From IMG/VR virus record IMGVR_UViG_3300009169_000010, positions 1 to 36,197 of that record: a stretch of 36,197 nt of DNA; one strand, written 5' to 3'. Both the position numbers and the translations under genes were made by a program. A model generated the notes under the pieces. It was not told the DNA's origin. It searched no databases and saw only the letters and a program-made list of their open reading frames with translations. Positions 23,649 to 29,979 of the stretch are shown here, in pieces. The stretch is from a virus. Numbering within the stretch: position 1 is the stretch's first letter; each line of letters begins with the position of its first letter.

Positions 23649-23983
23649 CTTTTCACCCCCATTTCTTTTTTGATTATTTTTTTGAATTCTTCAAAAGATC
23701 GGATGATTAAAACTTGATGCCCAAGTGATTCCAATTGGGCATGAATATTTTTTTGTGCATTTGAAAGCTTCCCGGATTCGGTTTTCAATTCTATCATAAG
23801 ATGGCGGCCTTTCGGAAGATAGATCAGAAGATCCGGCCAGCCCGTCATGCCTTCCACCGGGAAAGTATAGAAGCGGCCCGCCACCCGCCGCTTGATGGCC
23901 GTGGTTAAATGAAGAAATGGGATCCCCAGGCGAAGCAAAAAGGATTCGGCCAAAGCCTGGATGATCGATTCTTCCATATTCAT
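23645..23983 (-). CDS. VRR-NUC nuclease
   Basis: A 112-aa PD-(D/E)XK nuclease. GMTGWPDLLIYLPKGRHLMI with D51, then IELKTESGKLSNAQ (E65, K67, Q77) and a following LESLGHQVLII are the complete VRR-NUC core. Phage stand-alone VRR-NUC enzymes cut branched DNA and are thought to resolve replication or recombination intermediates. The gene follows the initiator and a Cys protein, joined by ATGA overlaps. Confidence 0.88.
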   Translation of the reverse strand: MNMEESIIQALAESFLLRLGIPFLHLTTAIKRRVAGRFYTFPVEGMTGWPDLLIYLPKGRHLMIELKTESGKLSNAQKNIHAQLESLGHQVLIIRSFEEFKKIIKKEMGVKR

Positions 23984-24195
23984 TCACCCCGGCGGCGATT
24001 GGCGGCCATCGCATCCCGGGCGGCCAAGCACATTGGGGCATCCGCCGATGTGAATGCCCTGGATGAAAGCCATTGGCCGCTGGGCGATAATTCCAATCTT
24101 GGCGGATTGATGCAACAAGCGGCGAATTTTCTTTTGTCAATTCCTTTCAGATCGAAAAAAATACAATCACGGCATTTTTCAATTTCATAACTCAT
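23980..24195 (-). CDS. Small Cys-rich protein
   Basis: A 71-aa protein with CRDC (8-11), a CC pair (27-28) and a further Cys near residue 56 (PMCLA), a pattern like small [Fe-S] or zinc-binding phage proteins. ATG 24195 follows GGGGGGAGC and overlaps the initiator stop (ATGA). Between initiator and VRR-NUC; function unknown. Confidence 0.65.
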   Translation of the reverse strand: MSYEIEKCRDCIFFDLKGIDKRKFAACCINPPRLELSPSGQWLSSRAFTSADAPMCLAARDAMAANRRRGE

Positions 24196-25145
24196 GCTCC
24201 CCCCTTGGCCGCTTCGATGGCGGCGGTTTTTTCTTCAGCCAATTTATCTTCAAGATCCTTTATTTGCTCTGGAAGATATTCCATCTTTTTCATTGAAGGG
24301 GCATCCAATCCGCCGTTATTCATTGCTTCAGTATAAAATGAAAGCAATTCTTTTTGTGATGTGATCGATCTCATCAAATCTTTTATCCGATCAGCCCGCC
24401 TTGTTTTTTCCATGGCCTTCAAATCTTCATCGGAAACAATTGAAACCCCCCGGGATATTCCTGGGCGGCGATGGAAATCAGGCTTTTCCTTATTCAACCA
24501 CCTTTGGAAAAAAAGATTCAGATCCCCTTGGGCCGAATCCCGGGCTTTTGTCAATTTCCGCCGGATCCAATCTTCGATATTTTGCCATTGGAAAGCAAGA
24601 TCCAAGCCTGGATATTTCAATGAATATTTTGGAAGCCCTTCCACCCAAGCTTTTTTATATTTTATCACCAAAGCATCAATTTCCTTTTTTTGTTTTTCAA
24701 CTTTCGATTCGTGCGGCGATTCATCGCCGATAATCTCTTTTCCTTTCCTTTCCTTTCCTTTCCTTTCCTTTCCATTCTCCGAAGATAAATTGATTTCACT
24801 TGATTTCAATTGAATATCTTCTTTTGTGGGAAGCGGAAGGCTTGTTTTCCTTGGCCTGTCAATCACTTGATGATCAAGGAAATTTTTCACAATGAAATAT
24901 TTTTGGCCGCTTTTTTCATATCGAATCAATAATCCAAGCCCAGCCAATTCATCGATCATCGCTTCAATATCCAAATTATCAGCCGGGAAGATCTTGGCTT
25001 TGATTTCAATTGGATCTTCAATCATCACCCCATGATCATCAGAAAAATTCCAAAGGCCAATGAAGAATAATCTGGATGGGATCCTGGCCCGAAGGATCTT
25101 TCCATCACTCCAAAATTCCGGCTTGATTGTCCTTATTCTTGGCAT
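24192..25145 (-). CDS. Replication initiator / replisome organizer
   Basis: A 317-aa protein. The start MPRIRTIKPEFWSDGKILRA, then FFIGLWNFSDDHGVMIEDPI and IKAKIFP, is the winged-helix N-terminal domain of phage replication organizers. A Lys/Glu/Arg/Gly linker (about residues 123-136) is encoded by seven GGAAA units. The C-terminal half (WVEGLPKYSLKYPGLDLAFQ, WLNKEKPDF, coiled tail) should contact the host or phage helicase. ATG 25145 has GGAG 8 bases upstream. A separate promoter (25292-25320) and a leader of about 140 bases precede it. In lambda the origin lies inside the corresponding gene; here the GGAAA tract is the obvious candidate. Confidence 0.8.
   Translation of the reverse strand: MPRIRTIKPEFWSDGKILRARIPSRLFFIGLWNFSDDHGVMIEDPIEIKAKIFPADNLDIEAMIDELAGLGLLIRYEKSGQKYFIVKNFLDHQVIDRPRKTSLPLPTKEDIQLKSSEINLSSENGKERKGKERKGKEIIGDESPHESKVEKQKKEIDALVIKYKKAWVEGLPKYSLKYPGLDLAFQWQNIEDWIRRKLTKARDSAQGDLNLFFQRWLNKEKPDFHRRPGISRGVSIVSDEDLKAMEKTRRADRIKDLMRSITSQKELLSFYTEAMNNGGLDAPSMKKMEYLPEQIKDLEDKLAEEKTAAIEAAKGGA
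24739..24773 (-). repeat. Seven tandem GGAAA units inside initiator gene
   Basis: On the plus strand TTTCC is repeated seven times without error (35 bp). On the coding strand it is pure purine and encodes a Gly-Lys-Glu-Arg-Lys repeat between the two initiator domains. Because the unit is 5 bases, gain or loss of one unit shifts the frame. Could be part of the replication origin, a triplex-forming tract, or a slippage switch. Confidence 0.9.
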
Positions 25146-25291
25146 TGTATTTGCTCCATCAGGCAAAAGGGCCGGGGGGGATGGCCCGCATCATCGACCT
25201 TCGGGAATTCTTCTTCCCGATTTGGGGATTGGTGATTTGCGGCCCCCCGGCCCTGGATTTCGTTTTGAATGCTCTTGATGCCATCGGCCGC
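25146..25291 (-). other. Leader of initiator gene
   Basis: About 145 bases between the promoter at 25292-25320 and the initiator ATG at 25145. It contains GGGCCGGGGGGCCG and GGGCCATCCCCCCCGGCCC stretches able to form GC-rich hairpins. An open frame of 44 basic residues (25159-25293) begins at the -10 element and is probably not a gene. A translational or antisense control region is possible. Confidence 0.4.
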
Positions 25292-25320
25292 ATCATATCA
25301 CAATATGTCATAAATGGCAA
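25292..25320 (-). promoter_or_regulatory. Promoter for replication initiator, with inverted repeat
   Basis: Minus strand TTGCCA (25320-25315), 17-base spacer, TATGAT (25297-25292) preceded by TG in the extended -10 position; 5 of 6 matches in both boxes. An inverted repeat CATAT-TGTG-ATATG (25307-25294) overlaps the -10 and would serve as an operator. It begins directly after the stop of the ribbon-helix-helix gene, so self-control by that protein is plausible. Confidence 0.65.
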
Positions 25321-25321
25321 A

Positions 25322-25489
25322 TTATTTTTTCCCGATTTCTTCCAGGAATTTCCTTGCCAAGAAATTCAAGCTTTGGGAAACCGATTGATTCAAGATCTTG
25401 GCCATCCGGCGGAATCTTTCCACATCCCTTTTTGAAAAAGAATATGAAACCGCCCTTTTTCGATCAGCTTCATTTATGATCCTTTTCAT
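25322..25489 (-). CDS. Ribbon-helix-helix DNA-binding protein
   Basis: A 55-aa protein. AVSYSFSKRDVERFRRMAKI (13-32) and LNQSVSQSLNFLARKFLEEI (33-52) give the beta strand, helix A and helix B of a minimal Arc/MetJ-type repressor. ATG 25489 overlaps the previous TGA (ATGA) and has GGGGTGGGAA upstream. It likely binds an operator such as the CATAT/ATATG inverted repeat immediately downstream. The strand sequence AVSYSFSKR is repeated at the end of the upstream protein. Confidence 0.75.
   Translation of the reverse strand: MKRIINEADRKRAVSYSFSKRDVERFRRMAKILNQSVSQSLNFLARKFLEEIGKK
25426..25453. repeat. 28-bp direct repeat, copy 1
   Basis: Matches 25497-25524 at 27 of 28 positions, 71 bp apart. 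Encodes the DNA-contacting strand AVSYSFSKR of the ribbon-helix-helix protein. Confidence 0.9.
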
Positions 25490-25803
25490 TTCCCACCCCT
25501 TTTTGAAAAGGAATATGAAACCGCTTTACCCCTGATAATTATCCTTGCCAAATATTGAAGGTATCGCTTGAAGCCCAAGGAAAAAATCCAAATGTGATCA
25601 GGCTTCGCCACATATCCGAAATCCGATATTGATTTCCTTGCGGATGGATCAGATAAATATTCGGATCGGATTTCCCGAAGCCGCCTTTCAGCGGTGGATG
25701 GCTTCATTCCGGGGATCCGGCGGAAAATATCACAATGGCAAGTGATCCCAGCCCGAAGGATCCCGGCGATAAATACAATCACCCTTTGCTTTTCGGTGAT
25801 CAT
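25486..25803 (-). CDS. Small winged-helix-like DNA-binding protein
   Basis: A 105-aa protein: helical start (MITEKQRVIVFIAGILRAG), a helix-turn-helix-like part (HCDIFRRIPGMKPSTAERRL), a short strand pair (PDHIWIFSLG) and a basic end. The last residues, AVSYSFSKRGGK, copy the beginning of the next gene's DNA-contact strand and are encoded by a 28-bp direct repeat, so the C terminus may be a recombination scar. ATG 25803 overlaps the previous TGA. Probably a regulator. Confidence 0.6.
   Translation of the reverse strand: MITEKQRVIVFIAGILRAGITCHCDIFRRIPGMKPSTAERRLREIRSEYLSDPSARKSISDFGYVAKPDHIWIFSLGFKRYLQYLARIIIRGKAVSYSFSKRGGK
25497..25524. repeat. 28-bp direct repeat, copy 2
   Basis: Matches 25426-25453 with one mismatch and lies at the 3' end of the winged-helix-like gene, in the same reading phase as copy 1. 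Confidence 0.9.
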
Positions 25804-26594
25804 CTTCCTTTCCCCGATTTCACATTCGCATCAGGATAAATCATAAAGCCATGGATCGGCCCCAGGGCGGTTTTGTTTTTCTTGAAATGCCGCTTCGCTT
25901 CCGCCATATCGATCTTGATCAGATAATGGGGAAAGATCCCATCGGCCACGGCCCGGGCGATTTCCTTCTTGGCCGCTTCTTCCTGGCCATGCAATTCCAG
26001 GCGGATATCGGCGGCATAGGTGGATGAAAAACCATTGGCATAAGATGTTTTGGGGGCTACCGCTTGGGGGATTTCCGGGGCAATGAATGTATTGGCCGCC
26101 GCTTCCCGAAGGGCTTCCGCTTTGGCTTCATTCCCTTTTTCTTCCGCTTTCTTGGCCTGGGCTTCCAGCTTTTGCCGCTTGATCCTTTCTTCTTCCGCCG
26201 CCTTGGCCCGGACTTCCGCTTCCAGCTTTTGCCGCTTGGCATCTTCGGCCAAAAACCATTTCTTTTTCTTGCCTTTCACGATATCGATGGCATCCGTGAT
26301 CGGCCCCGTGATTTCCTTGAAGAAGGCATCGATTTCCCGGCAGGTTTCCAGGGCCGGGGCTTTCATCTTCACCCTTCGGGCTTCGGCCTTTTCGAAGATG
26401 GCCTTGGCTTCACCGATGAAAATGGTGGCCACCTGATCTTCTTCAAAGCTTTCCACCGAAAGGGCCGTGGCCTTGGCGATGGCGGAATGGATTTCGGGAT
26501 CCATTTCCTTCTTCACTAAAACAAACTCCGGCTTCACCGCTTCATCTTCCTTCGCTTCTTCGAATTCGAAAAGCGGATTTCTTCCAATGCTCAT
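25800..26594 (-). CDS. Coiled-coil protein of recombination module
   Basis: A 264-aa protein with an acidic N terminus, a helical core (KAPALETCREIDAFFKEITG), a long Lys/Glu/Ala coiled coil (about residues 105-170), a linker and a C-terminal alpha/beta domain ending HGFMIYPDANVKSGKGR. Proteins of this build often sit beside phage exonuclease and annealing genes; their role is not established. ATG 26594 has a canonical AAGGAG 9 bases upstream. Possibly loads or restrains the recombinase. Confidence 0.6.
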   Translation of the reverse strand: MSIGRNPLFEFEEAKEDEAVKPEFVLVKKEMDPEIHSAIAKATALSVESFEEDQVATIFIGEAKAIFEKAEARRVKMKAPALETCREIDAFFKEITGPITDAIDIVKGKKKKWFLAEDAKRQKLEAEVRAKAAEEERIKRQKLEAQAKKAEEKGNEAKAEALREAAANTFIAPEIPQAVAPKTSYANGFSSTYAADIRLELHGQEEAAKKEIARAVADGIFPHYLIKIDMAEAKRHFKKNKTALGPIHGFMIYPDANVKSGKGR

Positions 26595-26598
26595 TTTT

Positions 26599-27177
26599 TT
26601 ATTCTCCTTGTTTTATTTTAAAACATCTTCTTATGCAAAGGAAATCATTCCAATTCGGGGCGAATTTGAATGAATCATCCGCCTTGATTTCCCCCGCCCG
26701 ATTGAAACAAGCTTCGATCAAAAGCACATCCCTTCCGGCCCCGGTGATTTCCATTCCCGCCTGGGCGGCCAATTGGATCCCGGTGATCTTGGATGGCAAT
26801 GATGTTTTGATTTCCACCACGGCCCGAAGCTTCCCGCCCTGATAATATCGCCGATCCGGGCGGCCAGCATAAAGCAAAATTTTATGATAATTTATTTCTT
26901 CGATCTTGCCTTCCATTTTATCGAAGCCATATTTTTTTTTCAAGTCAATCCATGATTTGATGTGGGGATATAATCTTTCATCGCCCGATTCAAATTTCCC
27001 CTGATCCACCAATTCCAAATAATAATGCAATGCTGTCCCATATTTTTGCTTCCAGGCCAGCACATCGGCCGGGATGGCTGAATAATCCCGCACCATGGAA
27101 AGGAAATCGCTGATCCTGGGGATCCGCCGGGATCCCAGGCGGTATTCTTTTAAAATTTCATCATAGATCAGATTCAT
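26599..27177 (-). CDS. PD-(D/E)XK exonuclease (RecB/Cas4-like)
   Basis: A 192-aa nuclease. Conserved elements: KYGTALHYYLEL (H51), LYAGRPDRR (D108), AVVEIKTSLPS (E122, K124) and GIQLAAQAGME (Q135), i.e. the full RecB-type active site with the QxxxY-like helix. It should resect double-stranded ends for the annealing protein encoded just before. ATG 27177 was chosen over upstream starts because those overlap the annealing gene and a GC-rich hairpin. Confidence 0.85.
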   Translation of the reverse strand: MNLIYDEILKEYRLGSRRIPRISDFLSMVRDYSAIPADVLAWKQKYGTALHYYLELVDQGKFESGDERLYPHIKSWIDLKKKYGFDKMEGKIEEINYHKILLYAGRPDRRYYQGGKLRAVVEIKTSLPSKITGIQLAAQAGMEITGAGRDVLLIEACFNRAGEIKADDSFKFAPNWNDFLCIRRCFKIKQGE

Positions 27178-27190
27178 TTTTTTTATCCCA

Positions 27191-27216
27191 GGGGCGGGGC
27201 CGAAAGCCGCCGCCCC
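27191..27216 (-). other. GC-rich hairpin before exonuclease gene
   Basis: GGGGCGG and CCGCCCC pair over 7 bp with a partly paired loop, 14 bases before the exonuclease start. No T run follows on the minus strand, so it is not an intrinsic terminator. It may lower exonuclease translation relative to the annealing protein. Confidence 0.45.
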
Positions 27217-27229
27217 CAGGATCCCCCCT

Positions 27230-28285
27230 TTACCTTTCCCCAGCCAATTCTTCTTCAAGCTTCCGAAGGGCGGATCCGGCCCAGGCTTGGCCGCCGCTTT
27301 TCGATTTCCGAAGCTCATTCACAAACCGCTTTCCGGGAATCACCTTTCCGGTTTTTTCTTTGGTGTATTTCCCATTTTCATCCTTCTTCATTTCTTCGAA
27401 GGATGTTAGGGCCATCAGCTTTTCTTGCATGGCTTCGGTATCGCCATCACAATAATTCGCCAAAGCCTTTTCAAGCTTTGTGAATACATCATCCGCCGCC
27501 GGGGCCGGGGCGGCCGCCGTGGGATTGCCGAATAAATCGCCCTTGGGCTGGGCCGGGGCCGCTGGGGCCGCCTGATCCGCCTGGGGCTGATCCTTCACCT
27601 TGGCCGATTCGATGGGGGCTTCCCGATCACCTTGAAGCCCTTCTTCCCGGCCTGTCAATTCTTCGGCCACAGTAGGCTTGAATCCGGCCAGCACCACCAC
27701 CCAAGCGAAAACATTCCGAAGGGCTTTGGCCCCGGCCCGGGTTTGGGCCATGGATCGAAGCTGGAAAAGCGGCACAGCCACATCGCCCACCTTCACTTTT
27801 TCTTTCATGGGCATCTTCTTCCCGGGCTTGGAAGGATTCGGGATCCATTGGATCTGATCGGATCCGGGATCTTCAGCTTGCTTCGATCCATCCTTCAAAA
27901 CATATTGCCATTCATATTTCGCCCGCTTGCTCCATTTTTCTTCATCATTCAAGCACATAGCTTCAGCGGATGAAATGATTTGGCCCGTTTGGGAATCCAC
28001 CACATCGGCCCCGGCTTCAAAGCCGAAGGCATCCCCGAATTGGACAGGCCGTGTCCATGTGATCCGGGCGATGCAATGATAAAAATTCCCCATGGTTTGC
28101 CAATCTTCAAATTCCAGATATCTTTCGCCATTGAAGATCACCGGATTTTCTTTGGCGGTCAATACCTTCTTTAAAGCCTTGGCGGCTTCCGAAGCTTCGG
28201 CCAAGATGGCTTCGGGCTTCCGCACCATCACCATCGATCCGGCCGCTGATATTTCGGCCGGAAGGATGTTCCTTCCATCACTCAT
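27230..28285 (-). CDS. Putative single-strand annealing / recombination protein
   Basis: A 351-aa protein. The N-terminal domain (1-210) contains RYLEFEDWQTMGNFYHCIAR and MAQTRAGAKALRNVFAWVVV followed by LAGFKPTVAEE, a block I know from many phage proteins encoded next to exonucleases. An Ala/Pro/Gln-rich linker (about 225-265) leads to a C-terminal helical domain with KRFVNELRKSKSG. Order (this gene, then RecB-like exonuclease) fits an annealing protein/exonuclease pair. It is not a clear RecT, Erf or Rad52 sequence, so function is inferred. ATGA overlap upstream. Confidence 0.6.
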   Translation of the reverse strand: MSDGRNILPAEISAAGSMVMVRKPEAILAEASEAAKALKKVLTAKENPVIFNGERYLEFEDWQTMGNFYHCIARITWTRPVQFGDAFGFEAGADVVDSQTGQIISSAEAMCLNDEEKWSKRAKYEWQYVLKDGSKQAEDPGSDQIQWIPNPSKPGKKMPMKEKVKVGDVAVPLFQLRSMAQTRAGAKALRNVFAWVVVLAGFKPTVAEELTGREEGLQGDREAPIESAKVKDQPQADQAAPAAPAQPKGDLFGNPTAAAPAPAADDVFTKLEKALANYCDGDTEAMQEKLMALTSFEEMKKDENGKYTKEKTGKVIPGKRFVNELRKSKSGGQAWAGSALRKLEEELAGER

Positions 28286-28503
28286 TTTTCACCTTCCTTT
28301 TTATTTTTTGATTTTCGTGCCTTTGTGATGTTTTGGATCCGCTTTTCCCTGATCGATCTTGCCCGGGCTTCGGATCCTTCTTCCCACCCGGACATATAGG
28401 CTGAAATGCTTTTGGCCATTCTTGAATTCATCTTCCCGGCCAAGCCATCCTTATTCCCCAATTCAAAATCATCCTGATCATCTTTGGTGAAATATTTATC
28501 CAT
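28282..28503 (-). CDS. Small protein resembling ribosome modulation factor
   Basis: A 73-aa protein. FELGNKDGLAGKMNSRM, a short gap, then AYMSGWEEGSEARAR resembles the ribosome modulation factor pattern (F.rGy.AG..G......... W..GW..g), but the CPY part is absent. The end is strongly basic. ATG 28503 overlaps the TAA of a 40-aa gene by 8 bases (ATGGATAA). If the likeness holds, an early protein acting on host ribosomes; low certainty. Confidence 0.5.
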   Translation of the reverse strand: MDKYFTKDDQDDFELGNKDGLAGKMNSRMAKSISAYMSGWEEGSEARARSIREKRIQNITKARKSKNKKEGEK

Positions 28504-28618
28504 TGGGGAATCCGGCATAAATCCATTTGCATATAAGGATGAAGGCCACAATAATCAAGACAATTAAAACATCTTCCACCCATCCCAAAATATCATAATC
28601 CTTTATTTTCTCCCACAT
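28496..28618 (-). CDS. 40-aa single-pass membrane micropeptide
   Basis: ATG 28618 with GGGGG 8 bases upstream, one base after the preceding stop; TAA 28498-28496 overlaps the next start by 8 bases. The product starts MWEKIKDYDILGWVEDV and has a membrane helix LIVLIIVAFILICKWIYAG. Good ribosome site and gene spacing on both sides support translation. It uses one of the few GAG codons here. Possibly an early superinfection-exclusion or membrane-targeted peptide; inference. Confidence 0.65.
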   Translation of the reverse strand: MWEKIKDYDILGWVEDVLIVLIIVAFILICKWIYAGFPNG

Positions 28619-28619
28619 C

Positions 28620-28805
28620 TTAAAATCCCCCAATTGAATTTTTTTTAAAAACTTTCCATTGGCGGCAAGCATAACATTCCAGGGTGATCCCCAGCGATTC
28701 CGCCTTCACCCGATATTTTTCAAGCTTGGCTTCCGACAAGGATTGAAGCCAAAGCCGGATGGCCCTGGTTTCCCCCGGGCTGGGCTTTTTGCTATGGCCT
28801 TTCAT
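28620..28805 (-). CDS. Small basic CxxC protein
   Basis: A 61-aa protein: helical RAIRLWLQSLSEAKLEKYRV then LECYACRQWKVFKK with one CYAC pair. A single CxxC could bind zinc in a dimer. ATG 28805 overlaps the previous TGA (ATGA). Function unknown; part of the early zinc-protein cluster. Confidence 0.6.
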   Translation of the reverse strand: MKGHSKKPSPGETRAIRLWLQSLSEAKLEKYRVKAESLGITLECYACRQWKVFKKNSIGGF

Positions 28806-29041
28806 CTTTCGGCCGCCACATATTCCGGGATCGATTCCAAAATAATTGTTTCATATCCCTTCAATAGACAAGATGTTCTATGAAGGGGCCGGAAACATTT
28901 CGGGCAAACGGCCTTGGAAAGCGGCCGGATCTTGGCTGGCCAAATATAATGCTTGAAGCAAAAAACACATTTCCCTTGGCGGGGTTCAATTCTTCCTTCA
29001 GACAAAACTTGATCCTTTTTGAATTCTTTTTCCATGTTCAT
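28802..29041 (-). CDS. Zinc-ribbon protein
   Basis: A 79-aa protein with two pairs, CVFC (25-28) and CPKC (46-49), spaced as in a rubredoxin-knuckle zinc ribbon, then a Cys at residue 58. Starts at ATG 29041 (ATGA overlap); ATG 29035 is an alternative. Such early phage zinc ribbons often bind host polymerase or DNA, but nothing here shows that directly. Confidence 0.65.
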   Translation of the reverse strand: MNMEKEFKKDQVLSEGRIEPRQGKCVFCFKHYIWPAKIRPLSKAVCPKCFRPLHRTSCLLKGYETIILESIPEYVAAER

Positions 29042-29346
29042 TCCGCTTTTTTAATCGCATCCCGCAAAACGCAAATCGGACAATCACAAATTTCATGGCC
29101 ATCGAATTCATGCTCCAATTTTTCCGCTTCATCCATTTGGCCTTCCAAGTAATCCAATGCTTCCCGGCAAGCATTCAAAAGGATCGGGGCGGCCTTGATC
29201 ATATCCAGCATGATCTTCCCATCGCCCTTCAAGCCGGGATATGGCTTGATTTTAAAAAGGAAGCGGCCCAATGGCCCTTGTTCTTTTAAAATGGAATCAT
29301 CATTATAGCGGCCGCATACGATTTCCAATGCTTTAGCCTTGATCAT
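29038..29346 (-). CDS. Early protein with C-terminal Cys cluster
   Basis: A 102-aa protein. N-terminal alpha/beta part (GRFLFKIKPYPGLKGDGK), a helix APILLNACREALDYLEGQMD and an end CDCPICVLRDAIKKAE with His just before (HEICDCPIC), giving a likely metal site. ATG 29346, six bases beyond the previous stop, has GGTGA upstream. Not recognised. Confidence 0.6.
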   Translation of the reverse strand: MIKAKALEIVCGRYNDDSILKEQGPLGRFLFKIKPYPGLKGDGKIMLDMIKAAPILLNACREALDYLEGQMDEAEKLEHEFDGHEICDCPICVLRDAIKKAE

Positions 29347-29350
29347 TTGA

Positions 29351-29524
29351 TCACCATCCAAAATGGAATTCTTCCCGCACAGATCCCCGCAAATCATTTT
29401 CAACAAGATAATTTTCCGCCTGGGTGGCGGATTCAAATTTGATATCTTTGAAAACGATATCGCCATCTTCATCCACCAATTTCCCCGCCACCAAAAAATA
29501 ATAGGGCCTTGCCATTTGAAACAT
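29351..29524 (-). CDS. Small early protein
   Basis: A 57-aa protein starting MFQMARPYYFLVAGKLVDED, with an alternating beta pattern and a helix SATQAENYLVENDLRGS. ATG 29524 has AAAGGGGAA upstream at good spacing and lies about 40 bases after the -10 of a strong promoter. Not recognised. Confidence 0.6.
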   Translation of the reverse strand: MFQMARPYYFLVAGKLVDEDGDIVFKDIKFESATQAENYLVENDLRGSVREEFHFGW

Positions 29525-29567
29525 TTGATTTCCCCTTTCGGAATGTTTTGAATTTGCCATCACAACT

Positions 29568-29595
29568 ATTATAACGCAAATTTCGCTAAAGTCAA
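29568..29595 (-). promoter_or_regulatory. Strong early promoter 2
   Basis: Minus strand TTGACT (29595-29590), 16-base spacer, TATAAT (29573-29568). An A8 run lies just upstream (29609-29602) and may act as an UP-like element. It lies in a true intergenic gap and faces the early gene cluster 29524 downward. Confidence 0.72.
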
Positions 29596-29655
29596 TAGTT
29601 ATTATTTTTTTTCTTGATGATTATGGCAAGGATGATGCCAAATGGCCCCGGGGAA

Positions 29656-29677
29656 GGGGGAAAATAAATTATCCCCC
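29656..29677 (-). other. Stable hairpin in early intergenic gap (29596-29723)
   Basis: GGGGGATAA and TTTTCCCCC pair over nine positions with one mismatch and a 4-base loop; a CCCCGGGG palindrome follows. No T run follows, so no simple terminator. A second short inverted repeat (ATCCCC / GGGGAT) lies nearer the zinc-ribbon stop. The gap has no open frame I can support. Possible attenuator, processing site or small RNA. Confidence 0.45.
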
Positions 29678-29723
29678 ACAAAATGCCACAAAGGGCCACA
29701 ATCCCCGATCCGTGGGGATCCCG

Positions 29724-29939
29724 CTATTTGGCTTGAAGATCTTCCAGGATCTTCCGAAGGGCATTCACCGAAGCTTCCAGGGCATCGATCCGGGCTTCCA
29801 CCGGGGATCGGCGGCCCCGCCAATGCTGATCATGGCATTCCTTCCGGCAATATTTTTGCCATGCGGTGGTGGGTTTGAATTCAGATTGACAAAAAAGGCA
29901 GTTTTTCGCCCCGTAGGCTGGTTTTCTTTTTTTGGCCAT
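29724..29939 (-). CDS. First early gene: zinc-finger protein with coiled coil
   Basis: A 71-aa protein. CLFCQSEFKPTTAWQKYC then RKECHDQHW gives a C-x2-C...C-x3-C/H treble-clef-like site at residues 14-38, followed by a leucine-rich coiled coil (IDALEASVNALRKILEDL). Many phages carry this family. It is the first gene after the perfect promoter at 29980-30008 and has GGGGGG at good spacing. A regulatory or adaptor role is likely. Confidence 0.7.
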   Translation of the reverse strand: MAKKRKPAYGAKNCLFCQSEFKPTTAWQKYCRKECHDQHWRGRRSPVEARIDALEASVNALRKILEDLQAK

Positions 29940-29953
29940 AGATTCCCCCCTTT

Positions 29954-29979
29954 ATTGCATACAATGCATCTACGCATTG
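29954..29979 (-). promoter_or_regulatory. Operator-like palindromes over the early transcription start
   Basis: CAATGC-GTAGAT-GCATTG (29979-29962) is a perfect 6-bp inverted repeat that abuts the -10 box and covers the expected start point. A second palindrome ATTG-TATG-CAAT (29965-29954) overlaps it, giving three related half-sites. This is the layout of a repressor site. The binding protein is not identified; the phage's own HTH, winged-helix or ribbon-helix-helix proteins are candidates. Confidence 0.65.

Noticed and set aside
25159-25293. 44-codon basic minus-strand frame in the initiator leader
   Set aside because: Its ATG lies in the promoter -10, before any transcript would start, and the inner ATG has no ribosome site.
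29602-29823. 73-codon minus-strand frame
   Set aside because: Overlaps the zinc-finger gene in another frame, has no good start and has a Pro/Gly/Ser composition typical of shadows.
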